From NCBI GenBank assembly GCA_965369305.1, contig CBDUQG010000011.1:1-21165 (forward strand): a stretch of 21,165 nucleotides of DNA. The letters are read 5' to 3'. The stretch's first letter is position 1. Each line of letters opens with the position of its first letter. Source of the DNA: JAFGTE01 sp965369305 (lineage in GTDB: Bacteria; Patescibacteriota; Gracilibacteria; UM-FILTER-43-11). Below are positions 1-5,958 of this stretch, in pieces. A program made the translations under genes and the position numbers. The notes under the pieces were generated by a model. That model saw only the letters and a program-made list of their open reading frames with translations. It did not search any database and was not told where the DNA came from.

Positions 1-95
1 CGGCCATATTGGTCTGGCTTGAAATTTTGTTTCTGGGCCGGCCTTCCTGGCTGACCTGCTCATTTAACATTCACTCTAAAGGAAAGGAGGCGGAG

Positions 96-512
96 ATGCG
101 ACACATACTCTGTCTTTTGCTGTTGACCGCTTTCAGCGGGTATCAACCTACCAGCACTGCTGCCAGCCCTCTCGAAAAACCAGAGGGCGAAGCCTGTGTT
201 GCGACCGGCGCCTTCAAGCTTTCGCCCCAACGGGATTTCCTGACCATGGAAGCTCAATGCGGCGAAACAACGAAGGAGGTTCGTGCGCCCCGGCTCAAAG
301 AGCAACCCAAGATCTTTCGCATCCCCTTCAAGGCGGCTGTCGTAAGCATCATGGGCGAGGAGGATGATAACGTTGTCCTCCACGTTCACTACCAAGCCGA
401 GGATGTGCATCACATGCGCTCCCTGCCTGCTTCAAACGAAGGTAAGTACGGCTACTCCTTCGCGGAGCTCGTACCCGAAACCGTTCAGCCCCTACCTCTC
501 ACGAGGAAGTAA
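96..512 (+). CDS. Small exported protein, first copy of a tandem pair
   Basis: 138-residue protein of unknown family. The ATG at 96 is chosen because a strong GGAGG lies just upstream and an N-terminal signal peptide follows it (Arg2, hydrophobic core at residues 4-13, possible type I cleavage after Thr-Ala-Ala at 21-23). The reading frame is open further upstream, but that part does not look like protein. The mature part has two cysteines in the motifs EACVATGAF and EAQCGE, then an RAPxL...IFxIPF stretch, a β-rich AVVSI/VVLHVHY section and a YSFAELVP end. The next gene (726-1154) is a clear paralogue through the whole mature region. The position matching that copy's lipobox Cys is Tyr16 (FSGY), so this copy is probably released rather than lipid-anchored. 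Function unknown; likely acts outside the membrane. Confidence 0.8.
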   Translation: MRHILCLLLLTAFSGYQPTSTAASPLEKPEGEACVATGAFKLSPQRDFLTMEAQCGETTKEVRAPRLKEQPKIFRIPFKAAVVSIMGEEDDNVVLHVHYQAEDVHHMRSLPASNEGKYGYSFAELVPETVQPLPLTRK

Positions 513-524
513 TGAAAAAGAGCA

Positions 525-561
525 GGAAAGCCCCCTACCACACGTTGGTCGGGGGCTTTTC
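525..561 (+). terminator. Rho-independent terminator after the first paralogue
   Basis: A GC-rich stem (GCCCCC with GGGGGC, extended by ACCA/TGGT) with a short CACGT-type loop is followed by CTTTTCTT. It starts 13 nt after the stop codon. The sequence just before it (AAGAGCAGGAAA) recurs before the second paralogue's terminator, so the duplication included this region. Confidence 0.8.
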
Positions 562-593
562 TTCATTAAGGTTTTTTAGAGTGTCTCAATTGC

Positions 594-622
594 TTGACAG
601 AGAATATTGCCAGTGTTAAAAG
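594..622 (+). promoter_or_regulatory. Possible sigma-70 promoter of the second paralogue
   Basis: A perfect -35 TTGACA sits at 594-599. The -10 is poor (TTAAAA or TAAAAG near 616-622). It lies about 100 nt upstream of the paralogue start, after the terminator of the first copy. Only the -35 is convincing. Confidence 0.35.
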
Positions 623-725
623 TATTGGCCATGACTTACTATGATTTTGCTTGAAGCATATGTTTCCAGGCAGATCGGAAGGTCTACCTGCTCATTCAAC
701 ACAACCGAAAGGATGGACTGAAATA

Positions 726-1154
726 ATGAAATTACCTTCATTTTGAATAGCCTGCAGCCTGCTACTTTTTGTGACAGGTTGCCACTCCACAAACGGAAAT
801 GGCTCAAATGTGTCCGCAATGAAAGGAGCTGAGGGCGCATGCTACGCAACTGGTGCCTTCAACCTAGACCCGAATAGGGAGTATTTGCTGATGGAAGTGA
901 TGTGTGAGGACGGTCATGCTAGGACCCTTCGAGCACCGAAGCTGGATAAACAAGAAAACATCTTCCAAATCCCGTTCAGGATGGCTGTCGTTAGTATTAT
1001 TGAGGAGAAGGATAAACTCGTTCTTCACCTGCACTACTACGAAAACGAAAAGCAACAGGTTGTACCGCTCTACGTGAGTGGAAAATTCTATAGGTATTCA
1101 TTTGCAAATTTGGTTCCCACAAAGGTCACACCCATTCCAATCCAAAAAAGCTAG
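726..1154 (+). pseudogene. Second copy of the exported protein, lipoprotein-type, interrupted by TGA at codon 7
   Basis: Reading from ATG 726 gives MKLPSF, then TGA (744-746), then IACSLLLFVTGC and a mature domain paralogous to the protein at 96-512 (GACYATGAF, RAPKL, IFQIPF, AVVSI, LVLHLHYY, YSFANLVP). Removing the stop restores a textbook lipoprotein signal: Lys2, a hydrophobic core and lipobox VTGC with Cys19. The rest of the frame is intact to TAG 1152-1154. A GTG at 771 would open the remaining frame but would delete the signal peptide and keep only MTGC, so it is unlikely as the native start. An AAAGGA lies about 16 nt before ATG 726, and the leader resembles that of the first copy (CCTGCTCATT shared). 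It could be a recent nonsense mutation (TGG to TGA), a sequencing error, or a recoded or read-through codon. Confidence 0.65.
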
Positions 1155-1182
1155 CCAAGCAACTAGCATCAAGAAGAGCAGG

Positions 1183-1220
1183 AAACCCCTGGCTTGCCGT
1201 AAAAAGCACCAGGGTTTTTC
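1183..1220 (+). terminator. Rho-independent terminator after the second paralogue
   Basis: AAACCCCTGG pairs with CCAGGGTTT (one bulged C), followed by TTTTTCC. It lies 28 nt after the TAG. On the opposite strand it also sits just after the methyltransferase stop codon (1224), but the U-tract there is only three bases, so its effect on that transcript is doubtful. Confidence 0.7.
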
Positions 1221-1223
1221 CAA

Positions 1224-1796
1224 TTATTTAGTAACTTCATATAAATATACCTTGTCTTCTTTCTGGTCTGGCCTCAATTCATGAATTGGGAAAGCGTTGG
1301 AAATCACACGAGTGCCTGGTTTTAGATTCGGCCAGATTTCTTTGTGAAACTGAACCATGGCTTTAGGCATCAGGTAGCAAAAGATAACGGTGGCATCTTG
1401 ATAGTCCTGCTTCCAGATGTTTCCGAAGCGGATTTGAGCTCGAGGATGGAAGAGGCTCACGATTTTTCCGTAGATGACCAGTGGAATGGAAAGATCATAA
1501 CCGCAAGCTTTACCGGCGAATTTAGAGGCTGAAAAAACGAGGCGCCCGTCGCCACAACCCAGATCATAGACCACATCATCGTCTGAAAGATCAGCTAGCT
1601 TTAGCATGGTCTTGTGACGTTTACGGGCTGATGGCACGAAAGGGCCACTGGTAAAAGCTGCATAAAGTCCTGGGGCAATGAGCAGAAAAAGAAAGCCTAC
1701 AATCCATCTGGGATCAAGGTATGTGATTCCAAATGCATAAAGCAAAAGAACGATGAGCGTGCCGACGATGAGAACAAAGATGATTGCTTCAGCCAT
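1224..1796 (-). CDS. Membrane-anchored SAM-dependent methyltransferase, FAM173-like
   Basis: 190 residues. Two hydrophobic segments (about 4-26 and 31-50) should anchor the protein, with the catalytic domain in the cytoplasm. Residues 53-57 (FVPSA) precede a class I methyltransferase core: motif I VVYDLGCGDGRL at 75-86, the acidic YDLS after strand 2, and a GNIWKQD segment followed by IFCYLMPKAM. This order (hydrophobic N-terminus, [Y/F]VPS, DLGxGDGR, late LxPGxRVIS) matches the FAM173/ATPSCKMT family of protein-lysine methyltransferases and their bacterial relatives. The substrate cannot be read from sequence. The ATG at 1796 lies 9 nt after the glycosyltransferase stop codon, with GGTAAGG upstream, so the two are cotranscribed. 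The 190-residue length is normal for the family. Confidence 0.75.
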   Translation of the reverse strand: MAEAIIFVLIVGTLIVLLLYAFGITYLDPRWIVGFLFLLIAPGLYAAFTSGPFVPSARKRHKTMLKLADLSDDDVVYDLGCGDGRLVFSASKFAGKACGYDLSIPLVIYGKIVSLFHPRAQIRFGNIWKQDYQDATVIFCYLMPKAMVQFHKEIWPNLKPGTRVISNAFPIHELRPDQKEDKVYLYEVTK

Positions 1797-1805
1797 GCGC
1801 TTACC

Positions 1806-2888
1806 TTACCAGACTTCTTCGTAAACTGCTAAGGTGCCTTCTGCCATTTTTTCGGCGGTATAATCCTTTTTGACTGAGGCCAGTGCTGCCCTCTTAACGT
1901 CTTCCATCTGGTGAGGGTTTTTTAGAATGGTCGTGACTCTTTCGAAAATGGCCTGTGAGCTGGCTGGTGGAATCAGGTAGCCGGTGACCCCGTCTTTGAT
2001 AATGTCCGGGATGCCGCCATTGTTAGTTCCTATAGCCACAACACCAGAAGCCATTGCTTCGAGGATGACCTGACCAAAGGCTTCTTTGAGTGAGGGGAGA
2101 ATGAGGATGTCGGAAGCACGAAGGATTTGTGGAATATCATCGCGCCAGCCAAGGAAATGTACATTGGGAATTTGGCCAAAACGTTCCTTGAGCTCATGTT
2201 CGGCTGGCCCGGCCCCTACAAGGATGAGATTTAATTGCGGCAGATGAGCCTGAAGTTTTCGAAAAGCTTCGAGGAGGTAGCGATGGCCCTTTCGGTGATG
2301 AAGCTCGGCGATACAAGTGATTACAGGTCCATTATCGACAGGCAAATCAGCCTTGTCGTGGTTGTCCAAAAAGCTGTCGAGCTCAATTCCGTTTTTGACT
2401 ATCTTAAGCCTTTTTGGTGGCACTCCATAAAACTCGCCAAGGAGTCTAAAATTGTCCTGAGAAACTGTGATGATGTGGTCTGCTTTTTCAAGGCAGGCGT
2501 TCTTGATCCATTTCTTCGGTCCACTGAGTTCAAAGGGGTCATGCTCAGTTGCTACTATGGGGACTGCTTTGGAGTAGGCGGCGAAAAAAGCGTAGCGACC
2601 ACTGGCTGGATTCCAGACGTGAATGTGAATAAGGTCGAACTTATTTTTACTCAATACTTCTTTGAGCTCAGAATAATGACGTGGGTCGTGTTTGTGGAGA
2701 GTATTAAGCACATAGATTTCTTCGCAATATTTTACAAACTCATCGTGCAGCCTAGCCACCTTACTGTACTTGCCATAGGCCAAGGAAACGGCAATCCCCT
2801 TTTTGCTCAAATGCTTAGCCAGCAAAAGCATGTGCTTCTCAGCACCCCCCAGGTTGGGCGTGTCGGTGTAAAAAAGGATGTGTTTCAT
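1806..2888 (-). CDS. Glycosyltransferase, GT4 family (GT-B fold)
   Basis: 360 residues, a full-length retaining GT-B enzyme that moves a sugar from a nucleotide-sugar donor, probably onto a lipid or surface glycan at the inner face of the membrane. The N-terminal acceptor domain opens with a Rossmann strand and the GGAEKH loop (14-19), then DLIHIHVWNP and ATEHDPFE. The donor domain begins near 185 (CIAELHHRKGH, with the basic residues that bind the donor diphosphate) and carries LVGAGP, the ASDILILPSLKEAFGQVILEA segment with the EX7E pair Glu269/Glu277, and a GGIPDIIKDG loop. No signal peptide or membrane segment is seen. The start is the only good ATG and only a weak TAGG precedes it. It is the first gene of a two-gene operon with the methyltransferase. 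A long hairpin (2932-2992) lies in its upstream region. Donor and acceptor are unknown. Confidence 0.9.
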   Translation of the reverse strand: MKHILFYTDTPNLGGAEKHMLLLAKHLSKKGIAVSLAYGKYSKVARLHDEFVKYCEEIYVLNTLHKHDPRHYSELKEVLSKNKFDLIHIHVWNPASGRYAFFAAYSKAVPIVATEHDPFELSGPKKWIKNACLEKADHIITVSQDNFRLLGEFYGVPPKRLKIVKNGIELDSFLDNHDKADLPVDNGPVITCIAELHHRKGHRYLLEAFRKLQAHLPQLNLILVGAGPAEHELKERFGQIPNVHFLGWRDDIPQILRASDILILPSLKEAFGQVILEAMASGVVAIGTNNGGIPDIIKDGVTGYLIPPASSQAIFERVTTILKNPHQMEDVKRAALASVKKDYTAEKMAEGTLAVYEEVW

Positions 2889-2931
2889 GTGCCTATTTTA
2901 GCAATAGAGTTCCAGCTACCCAACAAAAACG

Positions 2932-2992
2932 GGGTCCCCGAAAAATTCAATCGCAGGCCGAAGGCCGAGAAGGATTTTTTGGGGTGGGACCC
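2932..2992. repeat. Long imperfect inverted repeat upstream of the glycosyltransferase
   Basis: The left arm (GGGTCCCCGAAAAATTC, 2932-2948) pairs with the right arm near 2972-2992 (GGATTTTTTGGGG and TGGGACCC). A second GGCC-GAA-GGCC hairpin is nested in the middle at 2957-2967. On the minus strand the outer stem is followed by GTTTTTG, so it could act as a second terminator behind tRNA-Lys or as a leader structure of the glycosyltransferase. It could also be a dispersed intergenic element; only one copy is seen here. Confidence 0.5.
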
Positions 2993-3012
2993 AGAAGTGA
3001 ACGAACATCGAA

Positions 3013-3034
3013 AAAAACCTCAGATGAGGTTTTT
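3013..3034 (-). terminator. Terminator hairpin downstream of tRNA-Lys
   Basis: AAAAACCTCA and TGAGGTTTTT form a perfect 10-bp palindromic stem around a 2-nt centre. The T-run works on both strands. It lies 24 nt past the 3' end of the minus-strand tRNA, which is the obvious transcript for it to end. Confidence 0.65.
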
Positions 3035-3057
3035 GCAGATGGGAGTTAACTTATGGG

Positions 3058-3133
3058 TGGTGGGTCAGCTGGGACTCGAACCCAGGACCAATAGGTTAAG
3101 AGCCTACTGCTCTACCAACTGAGCTACTGACCC
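3058..3133 (-). tRNA. tRNA-Lys (anticodon CTT)
   Basis: 76-nt cloverleaf read on the minus strand. The acceptor stem GGGTCAG pairs with CTGACCC, followed by discriminator A and an encoded CCA. The D-arm is GCTC/GAGC around AGTTGGTA. The anticodon arm is GTAGG/CCTAT (one G-U pair) with loop CTCTTAA, and the CTT anticodon lies at 3098-3100. The T-arm is CTGGG-TTCGAGT-CCCAG. It decodes AAG. It lies 42 nt after the small ORF at 3176-3358 and probably shares that promoter. Confidence 0.97.
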
Positions 3134-3175
3134 ACGGTACTTTACCACAACTGCGGGTCATGTACAACTCCAGTT

Positions 3176-3358
3176 TTAGCTGTTAACAGTGCTAATAAGT
3201 CCGCTAATTTTATCGCGAAGATAAGGGATCGCCTCGTAGGAATATACAAGATTATCGACTGCCCCCTTAGGTGCTTCAAAATCGAGGCCGCAAATATCGC
3301 GGGCTCGCTCTAAAAGAGGGCGTTTTGGGGTCATTTGAGGTATAGCAACTTCAGGCAT
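3176..3358 (-). CDS. Hypothetical 60-residue protein
   Basis: Family not recognised. The protein is soluble-looking and slightly charged: a Pro-rich start (MPEVAIPQMTPKRP), a likely helix around residues 14-23 (LLERARDICG) and a second from about 33. There are no membrane segments or known motifs. It has no clear Shine-Dalgarno. Support comes from a perfect TTGACA and a TAAAAT -10 at 3400-3428 that point at it, a protein-like composition and a TAA stop. It could instead be non-coding leader of the tRNA-Lys transcript. This ORF and flanking promoters account for the stretch between 3134 and 3514. Confidence 0.45.
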   Translation of the reverse strand: MPEVAIPQMTPKRPLLERARDICGLDFEAPKGAVDNLVYSYEAIPYLRDKISGLISTVNS

Positions 3359-3399
3359 ACTTTATTAGGGTTAGAGGGTCTTTTTTTGAGGCTGGGCGC

Positions 3400-3428
3400 A
3401 TTTTATACATTTTGGCTTTGCATGTCAA
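3400..3428 (-). promoter_or_regulatory. Sigma-70 promoter for the 60-residue ORF and tRNA-Lys
   Basis: On the minus strand, TTGACA (3428-3423), a 17-nt spacer and TAAAAT (3405-3400); an overlapping TATAAA lies two bases upstream of that -10. Transcription would start near 3393 and run through the small ORF into tRNA-Lys. Confidence 0.6.
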
Positions 3429-3468
3429 TGGTCTAAGGGTAAACAAAAACGAGAACTTAGCATCACTT

Positions 3469-3493
3469 TTTTACTTTGTTTTTTTGGTATACT
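3469..3493 (+). promoter_or_regulatory. Promoter of the arfB-like/exonuclease/cutA operon
   Basis: An extended -10 GGTATACT (TATACT at 3488-3493) lies after a T-rich stretch; the -35 is weak (TTTACT is too close, ACTTTT at 3465 has the right 17-nt spacing). The predicted start near 3500 leaves only about 15 nt before ATG 3515, with no Shine-Dalgarno. Confidence 0.5.
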
Positions 3494-3514
3494 TCGGTCA
3501 CAACATATATATAG

Positions 3515-3937
3515 ATGGAAAAAGACTGGTTTACATACGATCGGGAAAAAAGGCTCATAAGCATTAAAACGGAAGGTAAAGGCACCCTTGAAATCGGCCC
3601 AGATGAGGTCCAGGTTTCTTATTTTTCCGGAGGCCCAGGCGGCCAGAATGTAAATAAGAACGTTAATGGAGTCCGCCTTATTTATCATATTCCCGAAGCC
3701 TACCTGAATTCATTCCAGAAAACACGCCAGATTGTTACGCGTTCAATAAGCCAACGAAGCCGAGAGCAGAATATGAAAAATGCTTTTGATCAGCTAGCAG
3801 AAAAGGTTAAGCGTTACTTTTACGTACCTGCAAAACGTAAAAAGACCAAGGTTCCCAAGGGAAGCAAGGTGAAAAGGTTGCAATCAAAAAAGATGCGAGG
3901 CAAGCTAAAGCAAGATCGAAAAAAGGTTGATTATTAA
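3515..3937 (+). CDS. arfB: ArfB-like ribosome rescue peptidyl-tRNA hydrolase (RF-1 domain)
   Basis: 140 residues. The class I release-factor catalytic motif is GGPGGQNVNK at 39-48, with the GGQ at 42-44 that places a water molecule for hydrolysis of peptidyl-tRNA. There is no stop-codon recognition domain. Instead a linker leads to a strongly basic C-terminal tail (about 105-137, Lys/Arg-rich), which in ArfB/YaeJ/ICT1 proteins enters the empty mRNA channel of a stalled ribosome. Length fits ArfB (about 140). The N-terminal 30 residues are a short extension. It is the first gene of an operon, 12 nt before the exonuclease gene. A tmRNA gene lies 9 kb away, so two rescue routes seem present. A release-factor-like protein with another substrate is possible but less likely given the tail. 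Confidence 0.85.
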   Translation: MEKDWFTYDREKRLISIKTEGKGTLEIGPDEVQVSYFSGGPGGQNVNKNVNGVRLIYHIPEAYLNSFQKTRQIVTRSISQRSREQNMKNAFDQLAEKVKRYFYVPAKRKKTKVPKGSKVKRLQSKKMRGKLKQDRKKVDY

Positions 3938-3949
3938 TTTAGCTGAGCC

Positions 3950-4534
3950 ATGGACATTATTCCACTTCAGGACTTCATCAGGCGCTTTCATTCAGGAGAA
4001 GACTTCATTGTTTTTGACACTGAAACGACCGGCCTGAATACTTTTCATGATGATATTATTGAGGTTGGTGCCAGGCTCTGGAACAAGAACGGTCCACAGG
4101 ACTCATTTGAGGAACTTATTTGGGTAAATCCTAATAAGATCACTCAAGCGGCCTGGGAGATTCATAAAATACCCATGGAAGAAATCGAAGCTGCCAGAAA
4201 ACCGGAGGAAGTTTTTGCTGATTTCATGGAATTTTGCGGAGATCGCCCTCTTGTGGCTCACAACATCAAGTTTGACTTCCCAATGCTTAATTCAAACCTG
4301 GTGCGTAGTGGCATGAAGCCTTATCAGAATGATCAGGTTGCCTGCAGCCTGGTCTACGCCAAGGAGCAGATGCTGCCTGGCAAACTCGAACAACTCGCCA
4401 AGCATTATAAAGTGAAAGCTGAATCGGATGCTTTACATCGGGCCCTTTATGACGTAAATATATTAATAGAGGTGCTCACAACCTTCATGAAGGAACACGA
4501 GCCTGATGAGATGCAATATTCTCTTGTCTTGTAG
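3950..4534 (+). CDS. DnaQ-like 3'-5' exonuclease (DEDDh)
   Basis: 194 residues with a single exonuclease domain. Exo I is FDTETTGL (Asp23, Glu25), Exo II is HNIKFDFPML (Asp109) and Exo III is HRALYDVNIL (His163, Asp168), so all four metal ligands and the general base are present. The closest named family is DNA polymerase III epsilon subunit and related proofreading or RNA/DNA trimming exonucleases. No clamp-binding or polymerase-binding tail is obvious, so proofreading is not proven. It is the second gene of the operon; its start follows the rescue factor by 12 nt and its TAG is 3 nt before cutA. Confidence 0.88.
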   Translation: MDIIPLQDFIRRFHSGEDFIVFDTETTGLNTFHDDIIEVGARLWNKNGPQDSFEELIWVNPNKITQAAWEIHKIPMEEIEAARKPEEVFADFMEFCGDRPLVAHNIKFDFPMLNSNLVRSGMKPYQNDQVACSLVYAKEQMLPGKLEQLAKHYKVKAESDALHRALYDVNILIEVLTTFMKEHEPDEMQYSLVL

Positions 4535-4537
4535 CCT

Positions 4538-4849
4538 ATGAAATTCAGCATAGGATATCTTACTGCCCCCACGAAGACCGAAGCAAAAGACATTGTCATG
4601 GAGCTTCTTGAACGAGGGCTCATTGCCTGTGCCAACATTGTTCCGGGCACTGAGTCTTATTACGTGTGGGATGAAGAACTGCATCACGAGAAGGAGGTTG
4701 TGATTATTCTTAAAACAAATCAAAAAAACGAATCCAAAATCATAAAGACTGTCAGAAGCATGCATTCCTATGAATGCCCTTGCATCGTCTTTCTGCCGCT
4801 GAGCCATGGAAACAAGGATTTTTTGCGATGGATTGGCCAGTCTTGCTAG
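4538..4849 (+). CDS. cutA: CutA1 family divalent-ion tolerance protein
   Basis: 103 residues, the usual CutA1 length. The family features are all present: an early β-strand with the TAPTKTEAKDIVMELLERGLIACANI helix-strand, YYVWDEELHHEKEVVIILKTN and the HSYECPCIVFLPL end, which form a ferredoxin-like trimer in known members. CutA was linked to copper tolerance in E. coli, but its biochemical role is unsettled. It starts 3 nt after the exonuclease stop, so it is probably translated by coupling. No terminator hairpin is seen after it; the operator array at 4855 begins five bases past its TAG. Confidence 0.92.
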   Translation: MKFSIGYLTAPTKTEAKDIVMELLERGLIACANIVPGTESYYVWDEELHHEKEVVIILKTNQKNESKIIKTVRSMHSYECPCIVFLPLSHGNKDFLRWIGQSC

Positions 4850-4854
4850 AAAGA

Positions 4855-4898
4855 TTTAATGATTTTTTAATGATTTTTTGAGGTTTTTTTAACATTTT
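4855..4898 (+). promoter_or_regulatory. Four 11-bp direct repeats, likely OmpR/PhoB-type operator
   Basis: Four head-to-tail 11-mers without gaps: TTTAATGATTT (4855), TTTAATGATTT (4866), TTTGAGGTTTT (4877) and TTTAACATTTT (4888). The 11-bp period is one helical turn, as in sites bound by head-to-tail OmpR/PhoB-family dimers. The last repeat overlaps the expected -35 position of the promoter for the kinase at 4966. A similar array occurs at 6708-6773. The regulator encoded at 5955-6638 is the natural candidate to bind it. Confidence 0.7.
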
Positions 4899-4913
4899 CA
4901 GAATATCCTGTGC

Positions 4914-4919
4914 TATCAA
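4914..4919 (+). promoter_or_regulatory. -10 box of the soluble kinase gene
   Basis: TGCTATCAA gives an extended -10 (TATCAA at 4914-4919), 26 bp from the start of the last 11-bp repeat. No -35 consensus exists, as is usual in activator-dependent Pho-type promoters. The transcript would begin near 4926. Confidence 0.5.
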
Positions 4920-4965
4920 CTTCTACTTTAGTCAAGGTTGAGCTAAGCTTATGTAATTTCACCTA

Positions 4966-5958
4966 ATGTCTTACGACAATCTAGCAAAGAAACAACGGGT
5001 CCTTCTCACTTCTGATATTCCGCCGGCCAGCACCCTGGCTCAGGAAATGCATGATGTAAGGAATATGATGACGGTGCTTACTTGTGCCTTGGGCGCAGGT
5101 ATGAAAGGAGAGTCTGACGAGGATACTAAGCGTGTCAACGAACTACATACTAGATTACGAAGAGTTAACCAGGTTGTTGACACACTTTTTGAGGACTCAA
5201 AATATGACAGGTTGAATACTGGAATGGCCTTAAAGCTCTTGGGCTCAATCCGGGGCCAAATTAAGGGGGTTGTAAATGAATCGGAGAACTATATCTCACC
5301 AAACTGGCTTCAAGAAGCTAAGCAGGCCTCTAATCAATCGGAGGTAATTATTGAACAGGCCTACCTGAACTTGCTTGCAGAGGAGCGAAATGAGGAATTA
5401 GATGAAGGCCCCATTCAGCTAGTGCAACTTTCCGACTTTCTTCCTGGCATGATTTCGTCATACCAAAAACTTCATCCGCATATTGAGTTTGCCATCTTCG
5501 CTTCCCCAGCGGCCGCCAATACAGAGTGTCCTGTGGCCATGAAAAGTGCTATCGATAATTTGATTCTCAATGCTGTGCAGTCTATGCCACCTTCTGGTGG
5601 TAGAATCACAGCCACTTTAGAATGCAGGGAGTATGGAACACAGTTTAAGCCGTTCGAAGAAATTGATGATGGTGTCTACATAAGTGTTGAGATCGAAGAT
5701 AATGGCTCGGGCATCCCCGCTGATGTTTTGGATCGCCTGGAACATGAATCCCTTACCACCAAAGAAACAGGTTCTGGTATTGGATTAGTCAGTGCCAGAA
5801 GTAGCATGAAGGCCCACAATAGCCACCTATACATTGAAAGCGAGGAAGGTGTTGGCACCCGGGTCACTGCTCTTATACCCAGCACCATTCCCCCAGGCCC
5901 CAGGCGAACTAGATCGGGTGTCAGGCCGATATCTACAACCAAGAAAAAACAGGATTAG
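4966..5958 (+). CDS. Soluble sensor histidine kinase
   Basis: 330 residues with no membrane segment and no signal peptide. The likely phosphoacceptor is His29 in EMHDVRN near the N-terminus, followed by a helical dimerisation region to about 95. Residues 95-160 form a helical insert. The ATPase domain has an N-box DNLILNA (197-203), G1 EDNGSGIP (244-251) and G2 GSGIGL (269-274), ending near 308, with a basic Pro/Arg/Lys tail. There is no input domain before the histidine, so the signal must come through a partner or the insert. ATG 4966 has no Shine-Dalgarno. It faces the response regulator gene tail to tail and the two stop codons overlap within TTAG at 5955-5958. Its promoter carries the 11-bp repeat array, so it is probably controlled by that regulator. 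Confidence 0.85.
   Translation: MSYDNLAKKQRVLLTSDIPPASTLAQEMHDVRNMMTVLTCALGAGMKGESDEDTKRVNELHTRLRRVNQVVDTLFEDSKYDRLNTGMALKLLGSIRGQIKGVVNESENYISPNWLQEAKQASNQSEVIIEQAYLNLLAEERNEELDEGPIQLVQLSDFLPGMISSYQKLHPHIEFAIFASPAAANTECPVAMKSAIDNLILNAVQSMPPSGGRITATLECREYGTQFKPFEEIDDGVYISVEIEDNGSGIPADVLDRLEHESLTTKETGSGIGLVSARSSMKAHNSHLYIESEEGVGTRVTALIPSTIPPGPRRTRSGVRPISTTKKKQD

Noticed and set aside
771..1154. GTG 771 as a normal start of the second paralogue
   Set aside because: It would remove the signal peptide that reads correctly upstream apart from one TGA, leaving an exported-type domain with no export signal.
2235..3122. 295-codon plus-strand open frame
   Set aside because: It runs antisense to the glycosyltransferase and through tRNA-Lys; the composition is not protein-like and the minus strand holds every GT4 motif.
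3058..3133. tRNA-Lys as an integration site for a mobile element
   Set aside because: I found no direct repeat of the tRNA 3' end and no integrase in the window.
4463..4807. 114-codon minus-strand ORF over cutA
   Set aside because: Antisense to a clear CutA1 coding region, with no family resemblance or initiation signal.
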